A stretch of DNA of 64,000 nt. Origin: Bathynomus jamesi. Taxonomy: Eukaryota > Arthropoda > Malacostraca > Isopoda > Cirolanidae. The notes beneath the pieces are model-generated. The model was not told where the DNA came from. It saw only the letters and a list, made by a program, of their open reading frames with translations, and ran no database searches. Shown here piece by piece: positions 49,159-58,928 of this stretch. The position numbers and the translations under genes were made by a program. Location of the stretch: positions 422,501 to 486,500 of the forward strand of contig JAJOZX010002711.1 of assembly GCA_023014485.1 (NCBI GenBank), read 5' to 3'. Numbering within the stretch: the stretch's first letter is position 1; every line of letters begins with the position of its first letter.

Positions 49159-50348
49159 TAAAAGTCTATGACTACGGCCCTAAACCTGTCAACTTCGATT
49201 AAAGCTTGCGATTCGAGGTAAACTACTACACTAATAGGTGCGACTAGCGGCTTGTCGAATTCTAACCTGACCGAGATATTTCCGCTCTGCTGGGAACTTG
49301 TGTGTGTGTTTATACTCCCATTGAAGTCCGGTGAGGGTCAAACGGGTAAAGGTTGATACAAGTACTAACACTATGCGCAATATTTCCATACTCCCTCAAG
49401 CTAAGTGAAAACTCGTCATCTGTAAAATAACTCGTTTCAAATGTCCCACCTAAAACCACCCCGTTGACATAGTTTTATATTTTTAAGGCCGAAATTTCTT
49501 AATTTAAATGAAGGCTTTTTGTATTTTCCATTCACAGAAGCGTGTTACTGCATCCCAATTAATATCCTTTTAGGGAGATCCCCGAGAGCAACATTTTCTA
49601 TTTGCTTGGATGTTAAAACTGAGGGTACTGTGAACATCTTAGACTGAACTCTATTAATTAGGTATTTCACTGTGGCATGTAGTAAATTTTGTTCAATTTC
49701 CATCTGCTTAACAGAGATTAATTTCACACGACGTACACAGAGATATGTCTCCATAATATGAATCACCACAGGCTTCGCACCCTCTTCTTGTTCAGCACCC
49801 AGATTTAAGCAAACCTCAGGGCTCGTACGGTTGAGCTTTAATTTCATATCGATCCCATTCACAAGCAACTTCTCCTAGAGTGTGAAAGCTGTGTGAAGGC
49901 GTCTGAAGCAATCATATATCTTTTGTTTAGAATTTTTAAACTTGTCCTTTATACTACTTTCAGCCTTAGCCTAACAATAACCTTCTGCAGTTAAAAAGGT
50001 ATCCTTCGCTTCCATTGAAAAGTTCAGGACATTTTCGTTTTCGCAATCCATTCCATTTGAATGTGCTATTCGTAGTTTAGCGTACATATGCACACAATTT
50101 GAGTCAAAAAAGTAAGGGCTTGAGCTTGGGATCACGAACTCTATAGGAGCACTCGGCGAGCTAATAGTGTTTATCAGATTAATTGTGATAAAGTCGCTGT
50201 GCTCTATAGATATTTGTGTCGGGGGCATTTGAAAGAGGGCCAGCTCCGATTTACAACATTGTGAACTACATGGATGGATGAAACGTGCCATGGTGCGCCA
50301 GAAATAGGGATACCTCTCTCGACAACTTGCAATCACCCTATGAACCAC
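49159..50348 (-). pseudogene. Polinton major capsid protein (double jelly-roll), frameshifted
   Basis: The N-terminal part from 50348 has LALFQMPPTQISIEHSDFIT and SAPIEFVIPSSSPYFFDSNC, then VHMYAKLRIAHSNGMD, the typical start of the first jelly roll. After a break near 49970 come LVNGIDMKLKLNRTSPEVCL, VIHIMETYLCVRRVKLISVK and KYLINRVQSKMFTVPS. The C-terminal part in another frame has RTSMGV, THTQVPSRAEIS and VDRFRAVVIDF just before the protease start. The total of about 400 codons is shorter than most Polinton capsid proteins, so internal deletion is likely. At least three frame breaks. Confidence 0.68.
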
Positions 50349-50439
50349 GAACGCAACGTCCTTAGCTTATATCAGTTAAAAAAGTGATCAACCATAGGTT
50401 TCATGCGCTCAGAGCATTTCTTTTTTTTAATGACCTTTT

Positions 50440-50745
50440 ACGTTTAACGCCACTAGTAACCGCTTCTTCTTCTTCCCCGTACAGTGCACTTCTTCCGGTT
50501 TTTATTCCCGCAACCACGCATTTTTCTCTGCATCTCTGACAATTTCGTCCCGTACGTTTTAAATGTTTTTTAGAGCTTCTTTATGCTTAGCCCCGGCCAT
50601 TATGTCTTCTGCAGTGTTAAGACCTGATTGTAACGCTTTCCTGCCGAGATATCTGGCACCACTCTTCAGCAAGGAAACAGCCGTACGCAGTATGGTTGAA
50701 AAAGTGGACCCAATCCTACTGCCGCGCTATCTCACCCCTCGGTAA
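50440..50745 (-). pseudogene. Small conserved Polinton protein, core/capsid-associated type
   Basis: Minus-strand frame: FSTILRTAVSLLKSGARYLG, RKALQSGLNTAEDIMAGAKH, KEALKN, a stop, then a basic stretch. A hydrophobic/amphipathic start (ILRTAVSLLKSGARYLG) followed by a Gly/Ala/Lys-rich segment is a recurrent small protein between the two capsid genes of Polintons. Its role is not established; membrane or core association is a guess. It overlaps the end of the minor capsid frame by a few bases. Confidence 0.45.
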
Positions 50746-51532
50746 ACTGAGAACGGCTTTGGGTAATTCTACCGCAGTACGACGGAAGTGGAGCTTCACT
50801 GTTAAGCTCCCGTCACCGAATGGAAACCTTTTCCCCTCAGTCGTTCTTATATGGCGATGCGCAGCAGCCGCGCCTGGGTATCCCCAACAAACTGATATTC
50901 CACGATATTGCTGTAAATATAGCACATGTCAGGGGGAGGGTCTCCATCGTTCAATTTCTCCAATTTTAACTGATACAATAAGCTGCACAAGTCATGTGAT
51001 TCGTGAAAAGTATCTCTTTGGAAGGCTACCACATATCTGCCCTAGGTTATAATTTTGAACAGTGCTCTGTCTTTAATATTTCTGTTAGCCTTCGATTTTA
51101 GAGTCAAAGTATGTACCAGGGTATCTTTCTTTACGATTTCTTATACTAAATCAGACGTAAGATTTGAACTTTTCAAACTACCATTTAAGTCACACAATAT
51201 CCTCGGCTGTGTCATAATGACCCGGTCCTAGTGTTACTTCTGTAGTGTAGTACTGTGCCTTCCCACTCCGGGCGGAACGCATGGTATCGTTCCGAGTTAC
51301 TCAGGCTTTTTTACTCTCATCACGGTTTCTAAAAACCGTAAAAACGAGTTCTTTCTTGTCAATACTTAAAAACTTGGTGACCAATTGAAATTCGCATATT
51401 CCAACCTTATATGATTCACAACCCAATTCAATGGGTCCATGCATTTCTGTTGTAAAGTTGGCCAGGGTATTGTTAGGATGTACATACAGAAGAAGAGGAC
51501 GGGAGTGTGACGTAGAAGTGGTTAGGCGCCAT
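50716..51532 (-). pseudogene. Polinton minor capsid (penton-like) protein, decayed
   Basis: The start MAPNHFYVTLPSSSS at 51532 is followed, after a shift, by a region with ELGCESYKVGICEFQLV. The C-terminal part in other frames reads DGDPPPDMCYIYSNIVEYQF, VGDTQARLLRIAI, then GKRFPFGDGSLTVKLHFRRT. The FYVTLPS start and the VGDT...LLR and FPF...VxLHFRR end are the hallmark ends of the Polinton penton-like protein. About five stops or shifts lie between. Confidence 0.62.
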
Positions 51533-51689
51533 GTTGTATACTATTTAAGCTTCATTATTGCATCAGCTTTTATATAGGTGTTGAAGCTTTCTGGGTAACC
51601 TAGCCATTTCACCAGGTACATTTTTCTCTTTCCTGAACCTTGCTTCCTGAATTTTTTTTAAATTTTAAACACTTTTTCCTAAGTTAAAT

Positions 51690-53129
51690 GTCACTTTCTA
51701 CATCTCCTCACCATAAAAGCCCCCGACAATTTCTTCCACATTCAAATCTTCAACGTAATACAGCATCACTTCGTCTTTAGGTCTCATAGCCCTAACTTTA
51801 AAAATCTCACGTGTCCAGCATTGCTCAAATCCATTCGCGAATTTATTCCCCGAACGCGACAGCCTTACATAATAAATGATTTTGAAACGCACAGTGTGTT
51901 GGCACTCTACGAATATCTTTTCTCACCTCACATTCTGTATGCGTACCTCTTTCGAAAATTTCGTTAGGTGATGCACCAATCGTTCAGTGGTGTGAACGGT
52001 TGTAGGATGAAGCCAGCGACTCCAGAATGTCTATATATCTGTGTGTTTTTATGTGTGAAATAGCGATGTATGCGTTCCTTTATGGTGTAGTAATGTCTAA
52101 TTAAGAATTAAATGTTTGTCTATAAGAATTTAATGATGTTCAATTAAGTTTTGTTAAATAATAAATGAATAATGGTTTGTGAAATTAAAAATATAAAATG
52201 CTAGTAGGCAACACTAAAAATCCGCTCAAGCGGAGACTGGTAGAAATGCCCTTCAGTTATCGGACAGCGTCCAAATAAGGTGTTTGGTATTACGATGTTT
52301 TTGTAAAATTTAGAAAATTCTTTCGTGAGTCTCTCCGGCTGAATGTTAACACTAATTCCGCCCTCGCATTAATCCGTTTGTCTAAAGTGTTTCGGTATAA
52401 ATAAAAGCCAGTAAAGTGTAATTAAGTGTATAATTATCCCCGTCTCCTCGCATTATTCGAAAGTGAAATGGCTTCGTCTAGGTCACGTGCTACCCGCGTT
52501 TATAAAGTACAGAGAAAACGAGTGTAACGAGAATGATAAAAGATAAAGAGAAAGTAAATAATGGAAGTAAATAAGAAAATTGTTAAATAATTGTAAAAGA
52601 GGGTTTTAAGTATTAATCACTACAATGGTACGCTGAACTCTTTCGGCTGGTCTAATAAATGATATTAAACTCAGCCAACATGTTCTAAAAAGCTCGGCCT
52701 ATAAATTCATTCCCCATGTCCATACAAAAAATAGCCAGGAATCCTGTTTTCTTTCAACATCAACGCTTTGGCGGCTTTAGCAACTGTTTCAAGCAATTTA
52801 TTTTTCAGCGGAATTAGTCACAAATATCTAGAGAATACATCTATAATAAACAGGATGTAACGGTTGCCTCCATTATACACTGAATATATCTGCATGTCTG
52901 TTAAATCTGCCTGCCAAATAGAATCAACCAAGGCTGCTGATGTCTTGGCAGTTTTAAACTCTCTCCTCATTGGCTTATGAAGTGTATAAGCATCCTGCTC
53001 CAGCAAAAACCTCTCAACATCTTTTTTCCCTATTCCCTCATTATAAACCCCTCCGTACAGTCTATTAACACCTTCGTACGAGGCTGGATTAGAAATGTCA
53101 TAATAGCTTTTTCTTAATATGTTAGCCAT
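51690..53129 (-). pseudogene. Polinton retroviral-type integrase, split by solo LTR
   Basis: It begins MANILRKSYYDISNPASYEG at 53129. KKDVERFLLEQDAYTLHKPM is the N-terminal region. DSIWQADLTDMQIYS carries the first catalytic Asp, and DMGNEFIGRAF in a shifted frame near 52700 carries the second. The ER-x(2)-RT motif with the catalytic Glu is interrupted at 52625-52628 by the LTR. After the LTR come RIHRYFTHKN, SYNRSHH, IGASPNEIF and the C-terminal chromodomain-like tail WTREIFKVRAMRPKDEVMLY to VGGFYGEEM. At least four stops or shifts besides the LTR. Its role in intact relatives is cDNA-independent integration of linear Polinton DNA. Confidence 0.75.
52086..52624. mobile_element. Solo LTR inserted in the integrase gene (539 bp)
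   Basis: It starts TGTAGTAATGTC and ends ATTAATCACTACA, the TG...CA termini of LTRs with short inverted ends. The 4-bp target duplication ATGG is at 52082-52085 and 52625-52628. It carries a TATAAATAAAA box near 52398 (plus strand). A 4-bp duplication fits Gypsy-type elements. No internal retrotransposon sequence remains, as expected after LTR-LTR recombination. Confidence 0.8.
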
Positions 53130-53159
53130 TTACGTATTTTAGAGGCGCGCGGATAGGGT

Positions 53160-53851
53160 TGTGCGTTGCTAATTGGTCTTTTCTTCTTCCTCTTCAGAGA
53201 TGTTACCGCTGGGGGCGAAGGCGTGTTCAGCTGTGGTACATGCGGTGCTTGTCCCAAGTCTTTTAACCTGTTCAGATTATCTATCAGTGTTTTTGGGATG
53301 TTTAATTGCTGTAGTCTAGCTTTAATATGCTCTTATTCTACTGGTGAGGGTCTATCCCACTTTCTCACCAAATCATTTACAATATCAATGATGTTCAAGC
53401 CCTGTACCTTTGACCCTTCAACAACAACCTCACCTGTATCAGACCATTGTATAATGGGATTCTCACTCAATAGATTACAGTATAAAGACTTAATCCTTTA
53501 TTCCTCAATGTATGGGGGGAGACTATTTTTTAATACCTGCTCGAGATGTTGCGGACTCGCACCGTTGTTCTGTACTTGTTCAGGTTCGCCATGGTCAGTA
53601 TTGCAACCATGTCTGATAACTACGGGGAACTCCACCGGTTTCTTATAATTTTCGTACTCATGAAGAAACTTCTGCAGAGCTTCTTGGTATAAGATTCTTT
53701 TCTCATCAGGAGACTTTTCACTGTTTAAAAGGTCTACCAATTCACTTTCCTTTCTTTTAAGCCTGCTTTTACGGGGTTCTAGAACCGTATCTGGACACTT
53801 TGTGTTTTGTAGTGAAGCGTACACCTCGTGTGGAATCACTACTCTCTTCAT
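53160..53851 (-). pseudogene. Conserved Polinton protein upstream of integrase, unknown role
   Basis: It starts MKRVVIPHEVYASLQNTKCP at 53851. A charged helical segment follows (RLKRKESELVDLLNSEKSPD, EKRILYQEALQKFLHEYENY) that could form a coiled coil. After a stop at 53498 it continues in frame with SENPIIQWSDTGEVVVEGSK and LNIIDIVNDLVRKWDRPSP. After another stop come NIPKTLIDNLNRL and a basic tail KRKKKRPIS. This helical protein commonly precedes the integrase in Polintons. Its function is unassigned. Two in-frame stops. Confidence 0.55.
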
Positions 53852-53864
53852 TATATTAAACTAG

Positions 53865-54170
53865 TTAGTAAAGGCCCCAAAATTGAAAAGATGGGCAGGA
53901 ATGAACCCCCTCTTTGTACAATAATTCGTTTTTCTTCCCCACAGTTTGACTTTTACGAGCGAGTGCGTTTATTATGTTCTTGTAACGACGTAGGCGAGAC
54001 TTCTGAGAGGGTTTCATTGGCACATTACATTTTATAACGTTAAGACAGATTTCACAGATGCATTTTAAGAAGTCGGAGTCAATATTTTTAACAAAAAGGT
54101 GTTGGAGAGTCCGTGGCAGCCGGAGATAGATGTTTATTAATTCACAATATTTCTTTAACCTCTCTGTCAT
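53865..54170 (-). CDS. Small conserved Polinton protein (about 100 aa), unknown role
   Basis: Open frame: MTERLKKYCELINIYLRLPR, LFVKNIDSDFLKCICEICLN, VIKCNVPMKPSQKSRLRRYK and NIINALARKSQTVGKKNELL. The helical E-x(2)-L-N-V motif followed by K-rich spacing and K-x(2)-LL at the end is a recurrent short Polinton ORF. Relatives end in a Gly/hydrophobic tail, whereas here the tail after YKEG is altered (VHSCPSFQFWGLY), probably by a frameshift. It lies between the ATPase and the helical protein. Confidence 0.5.
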   Translation of the reverse strand: MTERLKKYCELINIYLRLPRTLQHLFVKNIDSDFLKCICEICLNVIKCNVPMKPSQKSRLRRYKNIINALARKSQTVGKKNELLYKEGVHSCPSFQFWGLY

Positions 54171-54216
54171 TCTGGGATATACACCGTTTCAGCCTCGTTT
54201 GGGAATATATTCGTTC

Positions 54217-54792
54217 TTAGAAGCACCCTAAACGTGTTTCGCGGGTGAAGGTCACAAACCAAATATCCGTAACGTTGGCTTGTAGCTTCTTATAAACTTC
54301 CAAAAACTCCTTACGCTGATTCGGGAATATTTGATTGGCTAATACCCCAATTCGTCCCACATCTCTACGTTGTGCGAATAAGACTAGATATTGTGTATTT
54401 AGTGATACATCGTGCATGTATCTATTTTTGAAAAATAGATTCTGATTGATGAAGAATACGCTTATGTTAAGATGGTGAGAGAACACTGTAAATGTCTCGG
54501 CAAACGTTTTATCCATTTCTAGGATGAGATCGTCAATTACAATGACCGTGTGCTCATTACCTTTTATCAAACTAACACCATAAACACCTTTGTGGAACAA
54601 AATATAATTTTGGTACTCGTTGAATACAGTCTGGTATGTCGAATAGTACCATATGACTGTGCACAAAATTTGAGAACAGTTCCCCCTTATCTTTAATGAT
54701 TTTAAGCATAAACACAGTTTTACCACATCCTGTTGGGCCAGATATAATACAGTGGACGGGCTCGTGAACCTGAATTTTTTTACAGAATCCAT
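54217..54792 (-). pseudogene. Polinton FtsK/HerA-type packaging ATPase, two frameshifts
   Basis: The start MDSVKK at 54792 is followed by a run of seven A after which the true frame shifts. That frame holds HEPVHCIISGPTGCGKTVFM (Walker A, near 54735-54720). A second shift near 54660 returns to YSTYQTVFNEYQNY, then NEHTVIVIDDLILE (Walker B), VFSHHLNISVFFINQNLF and a C-terminal DVSLNTQYLVLFAQRRDVGR. The ending TRETRLGCF is near the stop at 54217. It is a genome-packaging ATPase in relatives. Its start lies about 110 bp from the first ATG of the oppositely oriented polymerase region. Confidence 0.72.
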
Positions 54793-54902
54793 CTCTAACG
54801 CGTCACACTCTTAAGTGGAACATTTACAAAATATAATAAAATTTTAAGCGATGCTCTTTATATTCTACAGTCTTGTTTTTCTTCATCTCCAGAACAATGA
54901 AC

Positions 54903-55430
54903 GATGACGAGGATGAGGTACTGTACCAGCAACATGTCCCCATCATAGATATTGCAGAGGAGGTTGATGATGCCGACGACAGTGTAGTTGTTGTTGAGGC
55001 TACAGACTGCACCATCACCCTTGCTAGCGTTCCGGAACCCCCAGCAACGACAACTGTACCATCCCCATTCGACAATTTAAGGAGAAAGCGGGTGCATGAC
55101 GGCATTGTTGAAACCCCTTCCACTTCAGGTGTAAAGCACGCCAGGGGCGCGTCGGTTGTTAGACCCACAGTAATAGAGCCCCAGCCCTCTACGTCTTACG
55201 GCACAACCCCTGCAGTAGTTCCTTCTACAAATAAAACTGTGCCCCCATATTCCTATTCAATAACCTCCGTGCCCTCCACAGCAGCATCTCATTCTGTAGA
55301 CAGTGGCATAACATTCGAACTGGTGCGCACCGCCACCCCCACCCCAGCCCTGACTAGAAACCGTTACGTAGTGAGGGTTGACCGCGAGCCATGTATAGCA
55401 ACGGTGTTGATCACGGACTGCGGAGTGTAG
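54903..55430 (+). CDS. Acidic, Ser/Thr/Pro-rich N-terminal region beside polymerase
   Basis: Open from ATG at 54903: MNDDEDEVLYQQHVPIIDIA, an Asp/Val-rich stretch, then Ser/Thr/Pro-rich low complexity (RPTVIEPQPSTSYGTTPAVV) to TPALTRNRYVVRVDREPC, where the frame overlaps the next segment starting at 55391. A one-base shift at about 55390 would fuse the two, so this is probably the N-terminal extension of the Polinton polymerase, or a separate small acidic protein. It has no known domain. Confidence 0.45.
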   Translation, partial: DDEDEVLYQQHVPIIDIAEEVDDADDSVVVVEATDCTITLASVPEPPATTTVPSPFDNLRRKRVHDGIVETPSTSGVKHARGASVVRPTVIEPQPSTSYGTTPAVVPSTNKTVPPYSYSITSVPSTAASHSVDSGITFELVRTATPTPALTRNRYVVRVDREPCIATVLITDCGV

Positions 55431-56127
55431 TTAAACGTATTGTGGAGTTTACCCTTCAGAGCAGTGAGGGACGTGAAGCCAGGACGCGACCGTCCTTCGG
55501 GTTCGGGTCAGACGATGGAGATGGAGATGCTTTTTGGGTAGTAATACCTTACAGATGTCTGGCAGCTGTAGATGTGGAGTACATTTTGGGGCGTATATTG
55601 CAGGCCTTTCAAAGCAGCACCGAATTCGCCATGGACAACTTCACAATAGATATAGACCACGTTTTCCGTGTTGCAGGACATACGGCCACACCTTATACGC
55701 TAACTTCAATTCTCAGGCTATTTACAGACAGCATATAAACTCCGAGCGTGGTTGCGGCTTTATAGTAATAGTCTTGGCTCATATGTTTACTGTGCTAAAC
55801 ACGATTGCATATAATATATGGTTGCCGTCGGTTGTGCAGTGTGCACGTAAACTGGCCACAGACTGCAAGCTCGAGTTTGACTGTGATATGGGGCCTGAAG
55901 AGTTGAGCAGGGTAGAGCAGGAAATGAATGTTCACATAGTTGTATTTGGATTGGATGACCGTCGTAGGACTGTGTATGTTTTTAATAGCAGTGTAAGAGA
56001 ATGTACAAGACCTCTACTTACTGTATTTTAGGCAGTCACAACATATATCTCCATCCGGAATATAAGGGTTCTTTACGCGAGTTATGATAAAAGTCGAAAA
56101 TATGGAAGGCATCACGATTTGTGTAAG

Positions 56128-56681
56128 CAGGGGCGGATCCAGGAATTTAAGCAGAGGGGGGTCCAGTCTTGGTGGGGCTCGTTACTGATATGTCCTCGGC
56201 CGAGCGCCGTTATCAAAATCCTGCTTGTTCACACACCCAGGCCAGGTCTGAAATGTCTCAGGGTCGGACATAAACTTTTTTTTCTTTATTCTTTTTAAGG
56301 AAATTAATTTTGTGGCAACCGGGATACATGTACCTTAAGCCATTTTAAGTCTTCAGGTCTTATTTTTCATATATAGGAGCAAACAAACTCCGCGGATGTT
56401 TGCCGGGGACGCCCGGGACTGGAGCGACGCGGACGCTTGCGCCATGTGCTGAGCTCCAAGAATTTTCCAATGAGCAGAAATGGATTCACCGAATCAATCC
56501 ATTTCCGATCAACGACGCAGACATTGGCCTTCAAAACATTGGATTCAACTACGCGAGTGCCGAGACTACATCGCCACGGGCCTGGCGCGCCAAAACCTCA
56601 TAATCGAAAAATCGCTGGTCACCGTGAGCAGGGGGGGGGGGGGCCGGACCCCCTCGACCCCCCCCCCTGGATCCGCGCCTG
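56128..56681. mobile_element. MITE-like insertion in polymerase zinc-finger region (554 bp)
   Basis: The left end CAGGGGCGGATCCAGG and the complement of the right end CAGGCGCGGATCCAGG are inverted. Homopolymeric G runs lie inside both ends (near 56156 and 56630-56668). GTAAG flanks both sides (56123-56127 and 56682-56686). Five bases is short for hAT, which gives 8, so either the duplication is partly eroded or the family differs. The interruption falls at a Cys-x(2)-Cys pair of the polymerase zinc-binding stretch. Confidence 0.7.
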
Positions 56682-58928
56682 GTAAGAGTTGTCTCGAGTT
56701 TGCGGATGATATAGTGAAACATTGTAAGGATTGTCACATGGTATGCGAGCAGTGTAAAATCTCCAAATATGAGAGTCGTGTAGTTGAGGCTGAGAAGAGG
56801 GACTATAATGTGTGTAGACACATATTTTTCAATAATAACTGTTTGGAATTCCATAAATCAAATGGTACGTGCAGGAAAATGAGAATTTGCGAATGCGGCA
56901 TGTTTCATATAATGGACAGGTGGAGAAAATTCCCACATAAATGTGATGAAATTTACTGTTCTACATGTCATGAGAAATATAAGGCAGATGGTGTAAAGCA
57001 TATATGTTACATGAAAGATGCTAAGCCTAAAACTAAACCTTGTATAACTGTATACTGCGATATAGAGACATACACGGACTAAGAAACCAAAGAGGTTATC
57101 CCACATTGACTTGTAAGCCAGACTATCTGAGACGAGTGCATGAACGTTGAGTGTGATGAATGTCGCAAGTGTGGTAAATGAACAAACGTTTTTAAAATGA
57201 ATGCACACGAAAACCCCCGTGAAACTCTTTGTGTCCTATATTGTCAAGTTAGCGGACAAGTTCAAAACTATGACTGTGTATATTCTTGCCCATAACGCCG
57301 AAAAATTTGATACACAATTCCTTTATAAGGAGCTGTTTGAACACGAATCATCAGATATTTACAGGTGATCCCTTGAAAAGAGGAAGCAAGCTTAAACAGA
57401 TGCAGATGACGTAATGTTCAATTTAAAGACACTCTGCTATTCACACTTTGTAAATTAGCCAAGCTACCCAAGGTGATGGGCCTAGCCACCGAAGTTTCAA
57501 AGGGCATTTCCTTACATTTTCCTCACTAGCGACACTTTAAATTACGTAGGACCCCCTCCCCCACCGCCAAACATTACTCTAACTGTGCCAACATGAATGA
57601 TAGTTAGCGTGAAGACTTTGACCGCTACTACAACAGTTTTAATGAAGATATTCATTACAGTATAGCGGGTGAATGTGAGCGTTATTGCATGAATGACGTG
57701 CACGTACTTGGAGTATGTTTCCGAGCCTTTAGAAGGATGTACATAGACCGGTTCAACTGCGACCCGCTACAAGCCGCAACCACAATCACCTCATTTTGTT
57801 TTACTGTGTTCAAGAAGAACTTCATGCTAAAGACACACTAGCCGTCATTCCCCGAAACAACCCACGCAGATATGGGTATAAGGCTATTTACTGGCTCATA
57901 CACCCACCTACAACAACAAACTGGTGTATATATAAAACATGCTCGCAACACGGGGGAAATGGCTATTAAGATCAATGGCCGTGGATTTTGGGCGGATGGT
58001 CTAAGCGAAGACCGCGCCACTGGTGAGAAGACAGCGTACTCCTTTAACGAATGCTGGTGGCATGGATGCCCACGTCCTGAGTGTGGTATCATAGGAGATA
58101 TCCATGGTAGCTCTCCTGCCAACAGTTTCGCATGGACCCTTGCTCGCGATTAACTTATAAGCTCCCAGTTCATTCACAAGGTTTTGTGGGAACACGAATA
58201 TGACGTATGGATGAAGACTGATGGACAGTACCGCGAAGAAATAAACACCATTAAACGTTCAATGGTGCTGGACCCGCTCAAATGTGGCGATAGTTTGTTT
58301 GGTGGACGCACAAACCCCTTAAAACTATACTTTCCACCTACGGAAGGCGTAAAACTCCATTACTACGACTTCTGTTCTTTATACCCCTACGTGATGAAGA
58401 ACAATCCGTACCCTGTAGGCACACCTGAAAAGCTGGTAGGGCCCGTCCTTAGCCCTGTTCAAAAATCAACTTTTTCTTATTCTCATAGGTTTCTGTACTT
58501 TTTCCCATGCATTTTGACCTGAAAAGGCCGAAAATCACAACCTTTTTGACCTAGGTTGTTGGGAAGCATTGCCGCATGGAGCTTTAAGTTTTCTGCCTTG
58601 AAATCGGCCAAAAGCACCAGTTCCGGGGTCCCTTGAATCATGTTTTGCACTATAACTTTTTATCTAAACAAGATGGAGCAACAAAATAGGCACCAAATTA
58701 AAGTGTTTTTAATCCTCTTTCTAACATATACAATTATGATAGTCTTGGAACAAGAAATGGCACATTGGTACATACAAAGATTTCAGAAATATCACAAAAT
58801 TCGTTTTCTCACACTCAAGGCAGACAAGGCGCCTTATTCATGACACAAATTTGAGATTAACATTTTGTCACAAGTCTAATCGATCAAGAAGTGAAAGCAT
58901 TACATGATGATTAATTTCATAATGACAT

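Noticed and set aside
54824..55168. Minus-strand Ser/Thr-rich open frame opposite 54903-55430
   Set aside because: It is the antisense of the acidic Polinton frame, with composition derived from it.
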